A stretch of DNA of 64,000 nt. It comes from Terriglobia bacterium (GTDB lineage Bacteria; Acidobacteriota; Terriglobia; UBA7540). A model generated the notes under the pieces. That model did no database searches and was not told the DNA's origin. It saw nothing but the letters and a program-made list of their open reading frames with translations. A program made the position numbers and the translations under genes. Positions 26,215 to 35,670 of this stretch are shown one piece after another; the first letter of the stretch is position 1; every line of letters starts with the position of its first letter. Location of the stretch: assembly GCA_030041095.1 (NCBI GenBank), contig JASHON010000014.1, positions 17,719-81,718 on the forward strand, in the 5' to 3' direction.

Positions 26215-27707
26215 GTAAGTCACCGACCCTTTCCGCACGTTTATCGGAAGGTCTGGAGGCTACGCTTCGAGATGATAATCCCTGGTGGCGTGGGGAGAGG
26301 ATTGCCAACCTGCCGCCCCTGCGCCGTTGGGCGTTCCGCCCAGTAGCGAATGGGCTGAAGCAAGGGCTGGCTCCGGTGACCGTGCTCCGCGGTCCCAGGC
26401 AGGTGGGCAAGACGACCCTCTTGAATCAGATTATTCAGGCGCTGCTCGATGAGGGAGTTGACCCGAAGCGCATTTTCCGGGCGCAATTCGACGAGCTTCC
26501 GCGCCTCAAAGAACTTGAAGAGCCTATTTTGGAGCTCTCACGGTGGTTTGCTAAATCAATTCTGGGAACGCCGCTCAACCAGGCGGCAGCGGAGGGCAAG
26601 CAGGCGTTCATCTTTTTGGACGAGGTTCAAAATCTCGCCGACTGGGCTCCTCAGCTCAAACATCTGGTGGACATCAATCCGGTCCGCGTATTGGTTACGG
26701 GCAGTTCGGCGCTGCGCATCGAGGCGGGCCGGGATAGCCTGGCAGGCCGGATCATGACGATTGAGATGGGTCCGCTGTTGCTGCGCGAGATCGCCCAATT
26801 CCGAACGGGCGACACGCTCGACCCGCCCCTTCCGCCAAACGGCCTTGCTCCTTTGAAGGACAAAGGGTTCTGGCAGGAACTCAGGGCTTATGGAGAGCTC
26901 CATCAGAAGGTTCGTTACCAGGCGTTCCACGCATTCTCGGAGCGTGGCGCGTACCCTGTGGCGCAAGCTCGTACGGACGAGCCATGGGAGCGTGTGGCAG
27001 ACTTTCTGAACGAGACGGTGGTCCGGCGCGCCATTCAACACGATCTCCGGCTGGGCAGCAAAGGGCAGAAGAGAGATGAACACCTGCTGGAAGAGGTCTT
27101 TCGCCTTGCCTGCCGCTATGCCGGGCAGGCGCCCTCGCCTGCGTTGTACTTGGAAGAGATCAAGCGGGCTATGCACGCGAATATCGGGCCGCAGCGTGTG
27201 ACAGCATACTTGAGGTTTCTGGATGGGACGCTTCTGGTCCGTTTGATCGAACCCATGGAACTGCGGCTGAAGCGGCGGCGGGGCGCTCCGCGGATTTGCC
27301 TGTGCGACCATGCGTTGCGCGCCGCGTGGCTGCAGGAAGTGGTGCCGCTAACGCCGGACGGATTGTCCCAGTCGTCTCACTTGGCCGATCTTGCCGGACA
27401 CCTGGCGGAGAGCGTGGCCGGATACTTCATGGGATCGCTGGTTAATCTTGACGTCGCGCACTTCCCCGAACGCGCATCGGAGCCTGAAGTGGACTTTGTA
27501 ATGACCATTGGCGAACAACGAGTTCCGGTAGAAGTGAAATACCGGCGACGCATCAGTCATCAGGACACACAGGGACTGCGGGCCTTCATGGATAAGCCTC
27601 ACTATAATGCTCCATTCAGCCTGTTGCTGACGTTGGTCGATGGGTCAGGTTCTGACGATCCGCGCATTATCTCAATGCCTCTTTCAACATTTCTGCTCCT
27701 GCGATAG
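26211..27707 (+). CDS. ATP-binding protein, AAA_14 / DUF4143 type, in the mod-res operon
   Basis: 498 residues starting at a GTG that overlaps the mod stop by four bases. Walker A is GPRQVGKTT (about 61-69), Walker B FIFLDEVQN (about 134-142), then VLVTGSSAL (sensor 1). The last third matches DUF4143, with SEPEVDFVM at about 423-431 and VPVEVKYRR at about 438-446. The D...ExK spacing resembles the core of PD-(D/E)xK nucleases, although in this family the fold is often inactive. ATPases of this type are widespread and poorly understood. Its position between mod and res, with only seven bases to res, makes it part of the restriction operon. A role as a regulator, nuclease or abortive effector is inference. 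Confidence 0.9.
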   Translation: MSKSPTLSARLSEGLEATLRDDNPWWRGERIANLPPLRRWAFRPVANGLKQGLAPVTVLRGPRQVGKTTLLNQIIQALLDEGVDPKRIFRAQFDELPRLKELEEPILELSRWFAKSILGTPLNQAAAEGKQAFIFLDEVQNLADWAPQLKHLVDINPVRVLVTGSSALRIEAGRDSLAGRIMTIEMGPLLLREIAQFRTGDTLDPPLPPNGLAPLKDKGFWQELRAYGELHQKVRYQAFHAFSERGAYPVAQARTDEPWERVADFLNETVVRRAIQHDLRLGSKGQKRDEHLLEEVFRLACRYAGQAPSPALYLEEIKRAMHANIGPQRVTAYLRFLDGTLLVRLIEPMELRLKRRRGAPRICLCDHALRAAWLQEVVPLTPDGLSQSSHLADLAGHLAESVAGYFMGSLVNLDVAHFPERASEPEVDFVMTIGEQRVPVEVKYRRRISHQDTQGLRAFMDKPHYNAPFSLLLTLVDGSGSDDPRIISMPLSTFLLLR

Positions 27708-27714
27708 AGAAACG

Positions 27715-30700
27715 ATGGCAAGCTTCGAAGTATCAGAACCGATCCTGAATTCGCCGTTCGAGAAGCCGGGCCGCTACTGGTACATCCAGGAAGGCGAGCA
27801 GCCGGAGCTGCGCGCTGGCCGGCGCCCGCCCGTAGTCTTCCCGCCCCGCGATCAGAAAGAAGAGTGGACCGAGAGCACGTTGCTCCGCCGCTCCAAAGAG
27901 TATCCGGCTGGATTCGAGATGGCGCTCGTGAATCTCATTCGCGAGCGCCTGGAGCCGTGGCGCGAGCAGGGCTTTCCCGGCGTGACGCGCACGACGCTTG
28001 AACTGTTGCGCTATTGGACGCGCGAGGGCCGCGAAAAGCGGCTCTTTTACGCGCAGCTTGAGGCCGCGCAGACGGTGATTTTCCTCACAGAATCGAGGGC
28101 GGATTTCCTGCAAGGCATCACAATTCCGCGTGATGAGCCGAGCGACGACAGGAAAGCCGAGGGCTACGGCGGTTTTCTGCGCTACGCCTGCAAGATGGCA
28201 ACAGGCTCGGGGAAAACCACGGTGATGGGGATGCTCGCCGCCTGGAGCATTCTCAACAAAGTGAACGACCGCAGCGATGCGCGGTTTTCCGACGTGGCGC
28301 TCGTGGTCTGCCCAAACGTAACCATCCGCGACCGACTCGCTGAGCTCGATCCCGAACGCAACGAGGCCAGCATCTATCGCACGCGCGATCTCGTTCCGCC
28401 GCATCTGATGCCCGCGCTCCGGCAAGGAAAAGTTCTGGCTACCAATTGGCACGTATTCGAACCGCAAGGAGTGCAGGCTGGGGGCGTGAGCGCCAAGGTG
28501 AATAAGGCCGGTATTCCGGTGCGGACGCGGGAAACGATCAACATTGGCGCGAGGACCATGACGGCCCGCGGCGCCCGGTACCTTACGCTTGAAGACTACC
28601 AAAAGCAGATTGCGGCGGGTTTGCTAACCGTGATTGAAGAGCAGCGCGACCGCGATGGTAGTCTGAAGCGCGTCAGGATTGAATCCACACGATACGAGGA
28701 GAGCGACACGTCAGTTGTGAATCGCGTGCTCGGGCGGGAAATCGGCGGCAAGCAGAATATTCTCGTGCTCAACGACGAGGCTCACCACGCTTATCGCATT
28801 AAGCGTGAAGAGCCGGAGGGAGGCGAGGAAGAAGAGTTCGGCGAAGAGGAGGAAGCCGAGGAATTCTTCCAGGAAGCAACAGTCTGGATTGAAGGGCTGG
28901 ACCGCATTCACAAGTTGCGCGGCATCAACCTTTGCGTCGATCTTTCCGCGACACCCTATTTTCTGGGGCGAGTGGGGCAGGAAACCAACAAGCCCTTTCC
29001 TTGGGTGGTGAGCGATTTCGGCCTGGTGGACGCCATCGAGTCCGGGCTGGTGAAGATTCCGCAGATGCCGGTGCGCGACGCCACCGGCGCCCAAATTCCG
29101 AGCTATTTCAACATCTGGAATTGGATTCTGCCTCAACTCACGCCGGCGGAGCGAGGCGGAACGAAAGGGAGTCCGAAACCTGAGGCAATCCTGAAGTGGG
29201 CTCATCATCCTGTCGCGATTCTGGGCGGCCTCTGGGAGCAGCAACTCGGGGACTGGCAGAAGGAGGGTGACGAGCCACGGCCGCCCGTGTTCATCGTGGT
29301 TTGCAAGAACACCCGAATTGCCAAGGTGATCTACGAATGGCTGGTGGAAGATAAGGGACCCGTCGGTATCCCACCCGCCAATATCGCGGGCTTCCGCAAT
29401 CGCGATGGGCAACAGAACACAATTCGCGTGGACTCGAAAGTTGTCCACGAAACGGATACGGGCGAGGCGAAGAGCGATGAAGTTCGGTGGATGCGCTTTG
29501 TCCTGGATACGGTCGGCAAAACGGATTGGACACGAGATCAGCAGAGTCGGCCAGTCTACCCGGAAGGCTTCGAGGAGCTCGCGAAGAAGCTTGAGCGGCC
29601 GCTTTCCCCGCCAGGCCGCGATGTGCGCTGTATCGTGAGCGTCGGCATGCTCACGGAGGGGTGGGATTGCACCACCGTCACGCACATCATTGGGATTCGT
29701 CCCTTCATGTCGCAACTGCTCTGCGAGCAGGTGGTGGGGCGCGGCTTGCGGCGCGCGAGTTACGAGCTTGGGCCGGACGGCAAGTTCACTGAAGAGGTTT
29801 CCCAGGTCTTCGGCGTGCCCTTCGAAGTGATTCCATTCAAGGCGAATCCGCAAGGAGCGGCAAAGCGGCGGGAAAAACGGTATCACGTCCACGCTGTGCC
29901 GGAGAAGGCGCAGTTTGAGATTCGCTATCCGCGCGTCGAGGGCTACACGCAGGCGGTCCGTAATCGGGTGACGGTGGATTGGTCACGTCTCCCACCGCTG
30001 GTGCTGTTGCCGGACCGCATTCCGCCCGAAGTGGAAATGAAGGGGCTGAGCGTCAACAACGCTGGACGGCAATCTTTGAGCGGACCCGGGGGGATCAGCC
30101 ACGCGGATTTAGCCGAGTTTCGCGCCCGCCACCGTCTGCAGGAAGTGATATTTGATCTCGCGCGCGGGCTGACCAAGCATTACGTCGCCCAGCCGAAATG
30201 CGAGGCGCCAGCGCAGGCGCTGTTTCCCCAGATCGTCGCCATTGTGCGCCACTACATGACCGAGAAGGTGAAGGTCGTAGAGCCTGCGAACATCAAGGAC
30301 CTCTTTTTGGCTCCCTATTACGGCTGGCTGGTGGAGATTCTAACGGAACACATTCATCCCGACGCGTCACAAGGAGAGACGCCCGAAGTACCCCGTTACG
30401 AGGCCAGCCGGGGACCAGGATCGACGGCGGAGGTGGATTTCTGGACTAGCCGCGAGCCGCGTGAGGTCATTCACAGCCACATCAATTATGTCGTGCCGGA
30501 CACGATGAAATGGGAGCAATCCGCTGCTTACCTCATTGACACGCATCCCGCAGTCGACGCATTCGTGAAGAATACCGGCTTGGGCTTCGCGATTCCCTAC
30601 CTCCATAACGGCCAGATGCACGATTACGTGCCCGACTTCATCATCCGCCTGAAAACGGATCCGGCCATTCACCTGATCCTTGAAACCAAAGGCTTTGATC

Positions 30701-30858
30701 CCCTGGAAGAGGTAAAGCGCGCAGCGGCTGGACGGTGGGTAGCGGCCGTCAATGCAGACGGCAGTTGCGGAACCCGGCGCTACGCACTGGCGAAAAAGCC
30801 AACCGAGGCGCCCCAGATCATCTCGCACGTGGCTCATTCCACAGGTGTTGACGGGTGA
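27715..30858 (+). CDS. res: type III restriction endonuclease subunit (Res), helicase-nuclease
   Basis: 1047 residues from the ATG at 27715, seven bases after the ATPase gene; the frame is open further upstream but the remnant at 20989 also begins at this point. SF2 helicase motifs: ATGSGKTT (about 161-168), DEAHH (about 352), an acidic insert (EEEEFGEEEEAEEF) and the motif V/VI region VGMLTEGWDCTTVTHII... QVVGRGLRR. Near the C-terminus YVPDFIIRL... LILETKGF (about 972-990) gives the PD-(D/E)xK nuclease core (D, E-x-K). The set is complete, so the enzyme should be active with Mod, cutting DNA after ATP-driven sliding. Confidence 0.94.
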   Translation: MASFEVSEPILNSPFEKPGRYWYIQEGEQPELRAGRRPPVVFPPRDQKEEWTESTLLRRSKEYPAGFEMALVNLIRERLEPWREQGFPGVTRTTLELLRYWTREGREKRLFYAQLEAAQTVIFLTESRADFLQGITIPRDEPSDDRKAEGYGGFLRYACKMATGSGKTTVMGMLAAWSILNKVNDRSDARFSDVALVVCPNVTIRDRLAELDPERNEASIYRTRDLVPPHLMPALRQGKVLATNWHVFEPQGVQAGGVSAKVNKAGIPVRTRETINIGARTMTARGARYLTLEDYQKQIAAGLLTVIEEQRDRDGSLKRVRIESTRYEESDTSVVNRVLGREIGGKQNILVLNDEAHHAYRIKREEPEGGEEEEFGEEEEAEEFFQEATVWIEGLDRIHKLRGINLCVDLSATPYFLGRVGQETNKPFPWVVSDFGLVDAIESGLVKIPQMPVRDATGAQIPSYFNIWNWILPQLTPAERGGTKGSPKPEAILKWAHHPVAILGGLWEQQLGDWQKEGDEPRPPVFIVVCKNTRIAKVIYEWLVEDKGPVGIPPANIAGFRNRDGQQNTIRVDSKVVHETDTGEAKSDEVRWMRFVLDTVGKTDWTRDQQSRPVYPEGFEELAKKLERPLSPPGRDVRCIVSVGMLTEGWDCTTVTHIIGIRPFMSQLLCEQVVGRGLRRASYELGPDGKFTEEVSQVFGVPFEVIPFKANPQGAAKRREKRYHVHAVPEKAQFEIRYPRVEGYTQAVRNRVTVDWSRLPPLVLLPDRIPPEVEMKGLSVNNAGRQSLSGPGGISHADLAEFRARHRLQEVIFDLARGLTKHYVAQPKCEAPAQALFPQIVAIVRHYMTEKVKVVEPANIKDLFLAPYYGWLVEILTEHIHPDASQGETPEVPRYEASRGPGSTAEVDFWTSREPREVIHSHINYVVPDTMKWEQSAAYLIDTHPAVDAFVKNTGLGFAIPYLHNGQMHDYVPDFIIRLKTDPAIHLILETKGFDPLEEVKRAAAGRWVAAVNADGSCGTRRYALAKKPTEAPQIISHVAHSTGVDG

Positions 30859-31235
30859 CAGACCCTAACGCCCTCTTCGTAGGAGTTCGCTGAGCGACTC
30901 AGCCCTCTTCCCTAACAGCGTGTCGGGTCGCATATCCAACCGGCAGCCTTCGGCGAAGTCCTCCCATTCGTTGAAAGCGTTTTCCAGCATCCTGCCAAAA
31001 CGAGATAGCGGTGTCATGGCGTCATGGTGCTTTCCTGGGGCGCGAAGTCATGCTATGCTTGGCGCAATCGGGTAGTGATTCGGAGGTTGCTGAAAGACGC
31101 TTTCGAACCGTGTCCTTCTGATTCGCCAACTGGCGAATCTCAATGACGGGCTGGCTTTTTCAGCAGCGGGTTGGATGTGTTGGTGGAGTTCTTTCCTGGC
31201 AGGATTACGATATTTGACAACGGGAGGCACGTGTC
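30859..31235. other. non-coding stretch after res with palindrome
   Basis: No gene is seen. GATTCGCCA-AC-TGGCGAATC at 31120-31139 is a perfect 9-bp inverted repeat. It sits inside a wider pair, TTGCTGAAA near 31087 and TTTTTCAGCAG near 31156, so the segment 31087-31166 can fold as a two-level hairpin ending in a T tract. It may terminate the restriction operon. GGGAGG at 31221 is the ribosome site of the next gene. Confidence 0.45.
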
Positions 31236-31700
31236 ATGGCAAACTGTACGCGTTGCGGGGCAAGTATTAGTGATGGTATAGCGTTCTGCGGATCATGCGG
31301 CGCCCCCGTGGGCGGCGGGGCCACGTCCTGGAGTCAGCCCGGAAGTACGGCGCTGGAATCGAACGTAGCCGGATTGCTGGCCTACGTTCTTGGGTTTATC
31401 ACTGGAATCATTTTTCTGGTGATCGAGCCCTATAAGAACGACTCCTTCGTGCGCTTTCACGCTTTGCAGTCGATCTTCTTTAACGTCGCGGTATGCGTGT
31501 TCTGGATCGCGTGGTGGATTGTGACCGCCGTGCTGAGCCTTGCGACGCTGGGCACACTCGCGGTTCTCCTTGGAGGACTCAGTGTACTGATCATGCTGGC
31601 CATCTTCGCATTCTGGGTTTTCCTGATGGTTAAGGCATATCAGCGGCAACGGTACATGATCCCATTCATCGGCGCGCTCGCTGCATCGCATGCCGGATGA
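31236..31700 (+). CDS. zinc-ribbon DUF4870-type membrane protein
   Basis: 154 residues. Residues 1-25 form a zinc ribbon with two CxxC pairs (CTRCG... CGSCG). Three hydrophobic helices follow (about 45-62, 80-105, 110-130), with EPYKNDSFVRFHALQSI between the first two, typical of the DUF4870/TIC20-like membrane family. Function unknown; such proteins are common in soil bacteria. GGGAGG precedes the ATG by nine bases. Monocistronic. Confidence 0.85.
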   Translation: MANCTRCGASISDGIAFCGSCGAPVGGGATSWSQPGSTALESNVAGLLAYVLGFITGIIFLVIEPYKNDSFVRFHALQSIFFNVAVCVFWIAWWIVTAVLSLATLGTLAVLLGGLSVLIMLAIFAFWVFLMVKAYQRQRYMIPFIGALAASHAG

Positions 31701-31895
31701 GGCTTGGCGATGCCTTGAATCCGGGCACGGCCGCTGCCGAGCCCGGATTCAGTAACCCCGGCCCCCTCACTCAGCGAAGCCAGGCAGCGCAAACCGGAGG
31801 CGCAACGCGCACCTGCCAAGGCCTCCGGTGAGGTCTCTCCGCTAACAGAACCGCCAGCGCTAACCGTCAATCCCCAACCCCTAATCCCCCCGTCC

Positions 31896-33434
31896 TTAAA
31901 GTCCCCGTTCCGCCATATCGAAGGCGCGGAGCACCGCCTTGGCTTTGTTCATGGATTCGTCGTATTCGAGCGCCGGAACAGAATCTGCCACGATCCCAGC
32001 GCCTGCCTGGAGGTAGCCTTTGCCATTCTTGAGCAGCGCTGTGCGAATGACGATGCAGGCATTGAGATTTCCTGAAAAATCAAGGTAAAGGACTGCCCCG
32101 CCATAGACGCCGCGGCGCGTGGGCTCGAGCTCGTCAATGATTTCCATCGCCCGGACCTTGGGAGCGCCCGTGAGCGTTCCAGCCGGAAAGCAGGCGGCGA
32201 GCGCGTCGTAACTTGCCACGTCAGGCCGCATCGTGCCCTGGATGGAAGAGACCAAATGCATCACGTGTGAATAACGCTCGACAAACATCAACTCGCGCGG
32301 CCTTACCGTTTGGTATTCGCATACCCTGCCAAGATCGTTCCGGCCAAGATCCACGAGCATGATGTGCTCGGCGCGCTCCTTCTCGTCAGTTCGCATTTCC
32401 TCTTCGAACCGCCGGTCTTCTTCTTCCGTCTTGCCACGAGGCCGCGTGCCGGCGATGGGGCGGTATTCGACGTTGCGGCCGGAAACCTTCACGAGCATCT
32501 CCGGAGATGAGCCAAGCACGGTTGCCTCGCCCATCTGCAGAAAGTACATGTAAGGCGAGGGATTGATAACCCGCAGCGCGCGATAAACCTCAAAAGGTGG
32601 CACTCGAACGGGGATGGTGAGCCGCTGGGACAGCACCACCTGAAACACGTCGCCGGCACGGATGTATTCTTTGCCGCGCTCGACCATGGCTTCATACTGC
32701 GCCCGCGTCATATTGGAGCGAAAACGGAGGGAACCGCGATGACCCGAGCGAGGCCGCAAATTCAAAGGACGGCGTAGCGCGCGTTCCAGCTTATCCAGCC
32801 GGGCGATCGCCTGCCCGTACTGCTGGCGCAAACTTCCCTGCCCCTCGTCTGTCAGCACATTTGCGATAAGGTACAGGCGGTGCTGAACGTGGTCGAACGC
32901 GGCGAGGTCGGAGAAATACATGAAAACGGCGTCATCGACATCAACGTCTGAATCAACGCGGGGCGGCAGCTTCTCGAGGATGCGAGCGGCTTCGTATCCG
33001 ACGTAGCCGACGGCGCCGGCAGAAAACGGAGGCAAGCCCGGCTCAGAAACGGGCCGATACGCGCCCGCTACGGACTTGAGGTACTCGAAAATATTGCCGG
33101 ACTCGGTCGAGGAACGGCGGCCGCGCTGGATGAGAATCCGATTTCCACGGCAAGAGATGACCTGAAAGGGATCCCGGCCGAAGAAGGTGTATCGTCCAAC
33201 GCGCTCGCCGCCTTCTACGCTTTCGAGCAGGAAACGATAGGCGCCATCCCGCATCGAAGGCGTCCTGTGGTTGGAGCGCGCGCTATCACCGCCATCTTCG
33301 GCGCTGCCGGCAATTCGCAAGAATGCTGAAACCGGGCTCAACAAATCCGCAAGTACGGGACGATAGACGGGAATCACGTTGCCGCGGCGCGCAAGCCGCC
33401 GAAACTCGGCAAAAGTAGGCAACGCATCATGCAT
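31896..33434 (-). CDS. trpE: anthranilate synthase component I
   Basis: 512 residues. Makes anthranilate from chorismate with the TrpG amidotransferase, the first step of tryptophan synthesis. The N-terminal domain holds FLLESVEGGE with the LLES element that binds tryptophan for feedback inhibition. The chorismate-binding half shows NPSPYMYFLQ, RPIAGTRPRG and DLGRNDLGRVCEYQTV, in which the catalytic and magnesium-binding residues lie. No trpG, trpD or trpC follows downstream within the window, so the gene is separate from the rest of the pathway or in a split operon. The upstream neighbour on the same strand is the fused aroD-aroE, of the pathway that supplies chorismate, but it lies downstream in coordinates with a gap of 149 bp. 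Confidence 0.95.
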   Translation of the reverse strand: MHDALPTFAEFRRLARRGNVIPVYRPVLADLLSPVSAFLRIAGSAEDGGDSARSNHRTPSMRDGAYRFLLESVEGGERVGRYTFFGRDPFQVISCRGNRILIQRGRRSSTESGNIFEYLKSVAGAYRPVSEPGLPPFSAGAVGYVGYEAARILEKLPPRVDSDVDVDDAVFMYFSDLAAFDHVQHRLYLIANVLTDEGQGSLRQQYGQAIARLDKLERALRRPLNLRPRSGHRGSLRFRSNMTRAQYEAMVERGKEYIRAGDVFQVVLSQRLTIPVRVPPFEVYRALRVINPSPYMYFLQMGEATVLGSSPEMLVKVSGRNVEYRPIAGTRPRGKTEEEDRRFEEEMRTDEKERAEHIMLVDLGRNDLGRVCEYQTVRPRELMFVERYSHVMHLVSSIQGTMRPDVASYDALAACFPAGTLTGAPKVRAMEIIDELEPTRRGVYGGAVLYLDFSGNLNACIVIRTALLKNGKGYLQAGAGIVADSVPALEYDESMNKAKAVLRAFDMAERGL

Positions 33435-33583
33435 GGGCGATGGTCAAGTAAAGCTGGAGCTATGGTCGGCGCGGCGACATCGCTGCGTCGCTGGCGCCCG
33501 AACCGGTATTGCGAGACATTTCAGATCAGCATCATAACAGGACCCCGGACAGGTTTGCGAGCAAGCGACGCAGGGGCGCCCGG

Positions 33584-35101
33584 TCAGTCAAGATCCGTAT
33601 CCGTGTGATCGAAGCCTTGCATGACGGCCTGCTCCATTAGCGCACGCGGGGCCGAGTGTCCGGTCCAGATTTCAAATTGCCTCGCGCCTTGCGCCACGAG
33701 CATTTCTAAGCCGGAGATTGTGGTGAGGCCGCGGCCACGCGCCTCCGCCAGAAAGCGCGTCTCCATCGGGAAATAGACCATGTCAAAAACCACGCGCACG
33801 CGCAGCCGCGCCAAGTCGATCGGCACGGCATCCGAATTAGGGGCCATGCCAATCGGCGTGGCATTGATCACGGCGTCCACATCCAGCCCGCCGGCGCTGT
33901 CCCATGGAACCACCTGGGCCGAAATCGAGCTCGCCAACCGCCGTCCGGCAAGCTCGCGCCGAGCCGCAATGAAAACATTCACGCCTTCCCCGCGCAGCGC
34001 GAACGCAGCGGAGCGCGCCGCGCCACCCGCTCCGAGCACCAGGACCCGGCTACCCGCCAGCCGCAGCCGCTTGGTGAGCACTTCTACGACGGCAGCCGCA
34101 TCCGTATTCCAGCCCATCCATTTCCCGTGCTGCACGGCCACCGTGTTGCATGCGCCAATCTGCGCTGCAAGCGGCTCAATCCAATCAAGCTCACGAATGA
34201 TAGAACGTTTGAACGGCATGGTTACGCTAAAGCCGGAGAAGCCCATCTGGCGCGCGAACCGAATAAAGTCTCCCAGGCGGTTCGTCTCGCACGGCAAGTA
34301 AACGGCGTTCACCCGCTTGGCGCTGAACGCGACGTTGTGCATGGAGGGTGAAAGCGAGACCGAGGCTCGTGAGCCCACAATGCCAAAAAGCTGGGTGCGG
34401 TGGTCGAGATGCTCCACGCGATAGACCAGGCGCATCGCCTGCGCCGGGAGCTGGCCGGAAGCCACGGCCAGGTGGCTTCCGGCCGCAGCGTAGGTGAATG
34501 GGCTGCCCCACTTCAGGCTCAGCAGACGGGACGGCAAGCCCGAGGGTCCAAGGCCGAAGGCGATCAAGCGGGGGCTGCTGTTTCGGTGTGATTTCAGGAG
34601 CTTTTCCACTTTGAGGTTGTCCACCAGGTGGCTGGCGTGCCCCGCGATCTTCACCACTTGGACCGGCAGCCGTGCCAGGCGGCGATGAACCTCACCCAGG
34701 CGCGGCATGGTGCGGTAATTGTGATGTGAAACCACAATGCGCGACGGTCGAAAGCGCTCGAGCAGAGATTTGCCTGCGCGATACACGCTCTCTTCCTCTA
34801 CGTCAACCCAGTGGCATCCGGCGCGCACCGCTTCCTCCAACACTCGGGCCTGCTCCTCGACCGTTCCCTTGAAAAGACCTCCGGCTTCCAACCGCCGGCA
34901 GGTGGCGATGGATGAAGGGAACCGGAGCCGGGTGAGCATATCACGCAATTTCGTTTCCAGACCGCTGAAGCTTTGAAGATAATCCAGCCGCCATTCGTAG
35001 CCTACTTGAGAGCTGCCGATTGAGCTCGCCTGCGACTCCATGTGAGACAGCGTCGATGCGGCAACCGTCACGTAGATTCGTGGTTGACTGTGCTTGGCCA
35101 A
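33584..35101 (-). CDS. aroDE: bifunctional 3-dehydroquinate dehydratase / shikimate dehydrogenase
   Basis: About 505 residues from a TTG start at 35101 with AGGGGA six bases upstream; a longer open frame reaches 35419 but lacks family character. The first domain is a type I dehydroquinase, with the catalytic His pair in VVSHHNY (126-127) and the Schiff-base Lys in VVKIAGH (151). The second domain, from about residue 225, is shikimate dehydrogenase: SLSPSMHN (shikimate), MPFKRS with the catalytic Lys, NTDA with the Asp and GAGGAARS for NADP. The order AroD-AroE is that of the plant and chlamydial bifunctional enzyme. Catalyses two consecutive steps of the shikimate pathway, in line with trpE next to it. 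Confidence 0.93.
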   Translation of the reverse strand: MAKHSQPRIYVTVAASTLSHMESQASSIGSSQVGYEWRLDYLQSFSGLETKLRDMLTRLRFPSSIATCRRLEAGGLFKGTVEEQARVLEEAVRAGCHWVDVEEESVYRAGKSLLERFRPSRIVVSHHNYRTMPRLGEVHRRLARLPVQVVKIAGHASHLVDNLKVEKLLKSHRNSSPRLIAFGLGPSGLPSRLLSLKWGSPFTYAAAGSHLAVASGQLPAQAMRLVYRVEHLDHRTQLFGIVGSRASVSLSPSMHNVAFSAKRVNAVYLPCETNRLGDFIRFARQMGFSGFSVTMPFKRSIIRELDWIEPLAAQIGACNTVAVQHGKWMGWNTDAAAVVEVLTKRLRLAGSRVLVLGAGGAARSAAFALRGEGVNVFIAARRELAGRRLASSISAQVVPWDSAGGLDVDAVINATPIGMAPNSDAVPIDLARLRVRVVFDMVYFPMETRFLAEARGRGLTTISGLEMLVAQGARQFEIWTGHSAPRALMEQAVMQGFDHTDTDLD

Positions 35102-35156
35102 TTGTTTTCCCCTGGTTCGATTGCGATGCTCCGCTAAGTCTGTCAATATAAATTCT

Positions 35157-35618
35157 TTGATTCGTAAAACGCAAGAATATAAACGCCGCGAGTTCCCTGA
35201 CGCGCCTATTCTTTGCGTCGGCGCCGTCATCATCGACGATGGCGCCGTGGCCCTGGTACGCCGGAAAAACGACCCACAGAAGGGTGAATGGACCATTCCC
35301 GGCGGAAGGGTGGAACTTGGCGAGCGAGTGCTGGCTGCTGTTTGCCGTGAGGTTCTCGAAGAAACGGGCCTGCACGTCGAGCCACTCGAGCTTGCCGCCG
35401 TTTTTGAACGGATCGTCAAGAAAGCAAAGCGGGTGCAGTACCATTACGTGGTGCTGGATTATGTATGCCTGAGAACTGGTGGACAATTGCGGGCCAACTC
35501 GGATGTTTCCGCAGCGCGTTGGGCCAAGGAAACCGACTTCTTAAAGTATCACTTGAGGGCTGAAACCAGGCGTGTGATTCGCAAAGGCTACAGAATCTTG
35601 GCCAGTTACTGCCCGTAG
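35157..35618 (+). CDS. Nudix hydrolase
   Basis: About 153 residues. The Nudix box is complete: GGRVELGE, then REVLEETGL, giving the Mg-binding REVxEE. It follows CVGAVIIDDGAVALVRR, typical of small ADP-ribose / NTP-type Nudix enzymes. The start is uncertain: no good ribosome site is visible, a TTG at 35157 gives a usual-length N-terminus, and an upstream ATG at 35094 would overlap the divergent aroDE start. The AT-rich segment TCAATATAAATTC just before 35157 may hold the promoter. Substrate not deducible. Confidence 0.85.
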   Translation: MIRKTQEYKRREFPDAPILCVGAVIIDDGAVALVRRKNDPQKGEWTIPGGRVELGERVLAAVCREVLEETGLHVEPLELAAVFERIVKKAKRVQYHYVVLDYVCLRTGGQLRANSDVSAARWAKETDFLKYHLRAETRRVIRKGYRILASYCP

Positions 35619-35670
35619 CGCCCGTTGAGTCTGGCAGTCCGGGCGCGCAGCCCGGGCCTGGAAGAGAGCG

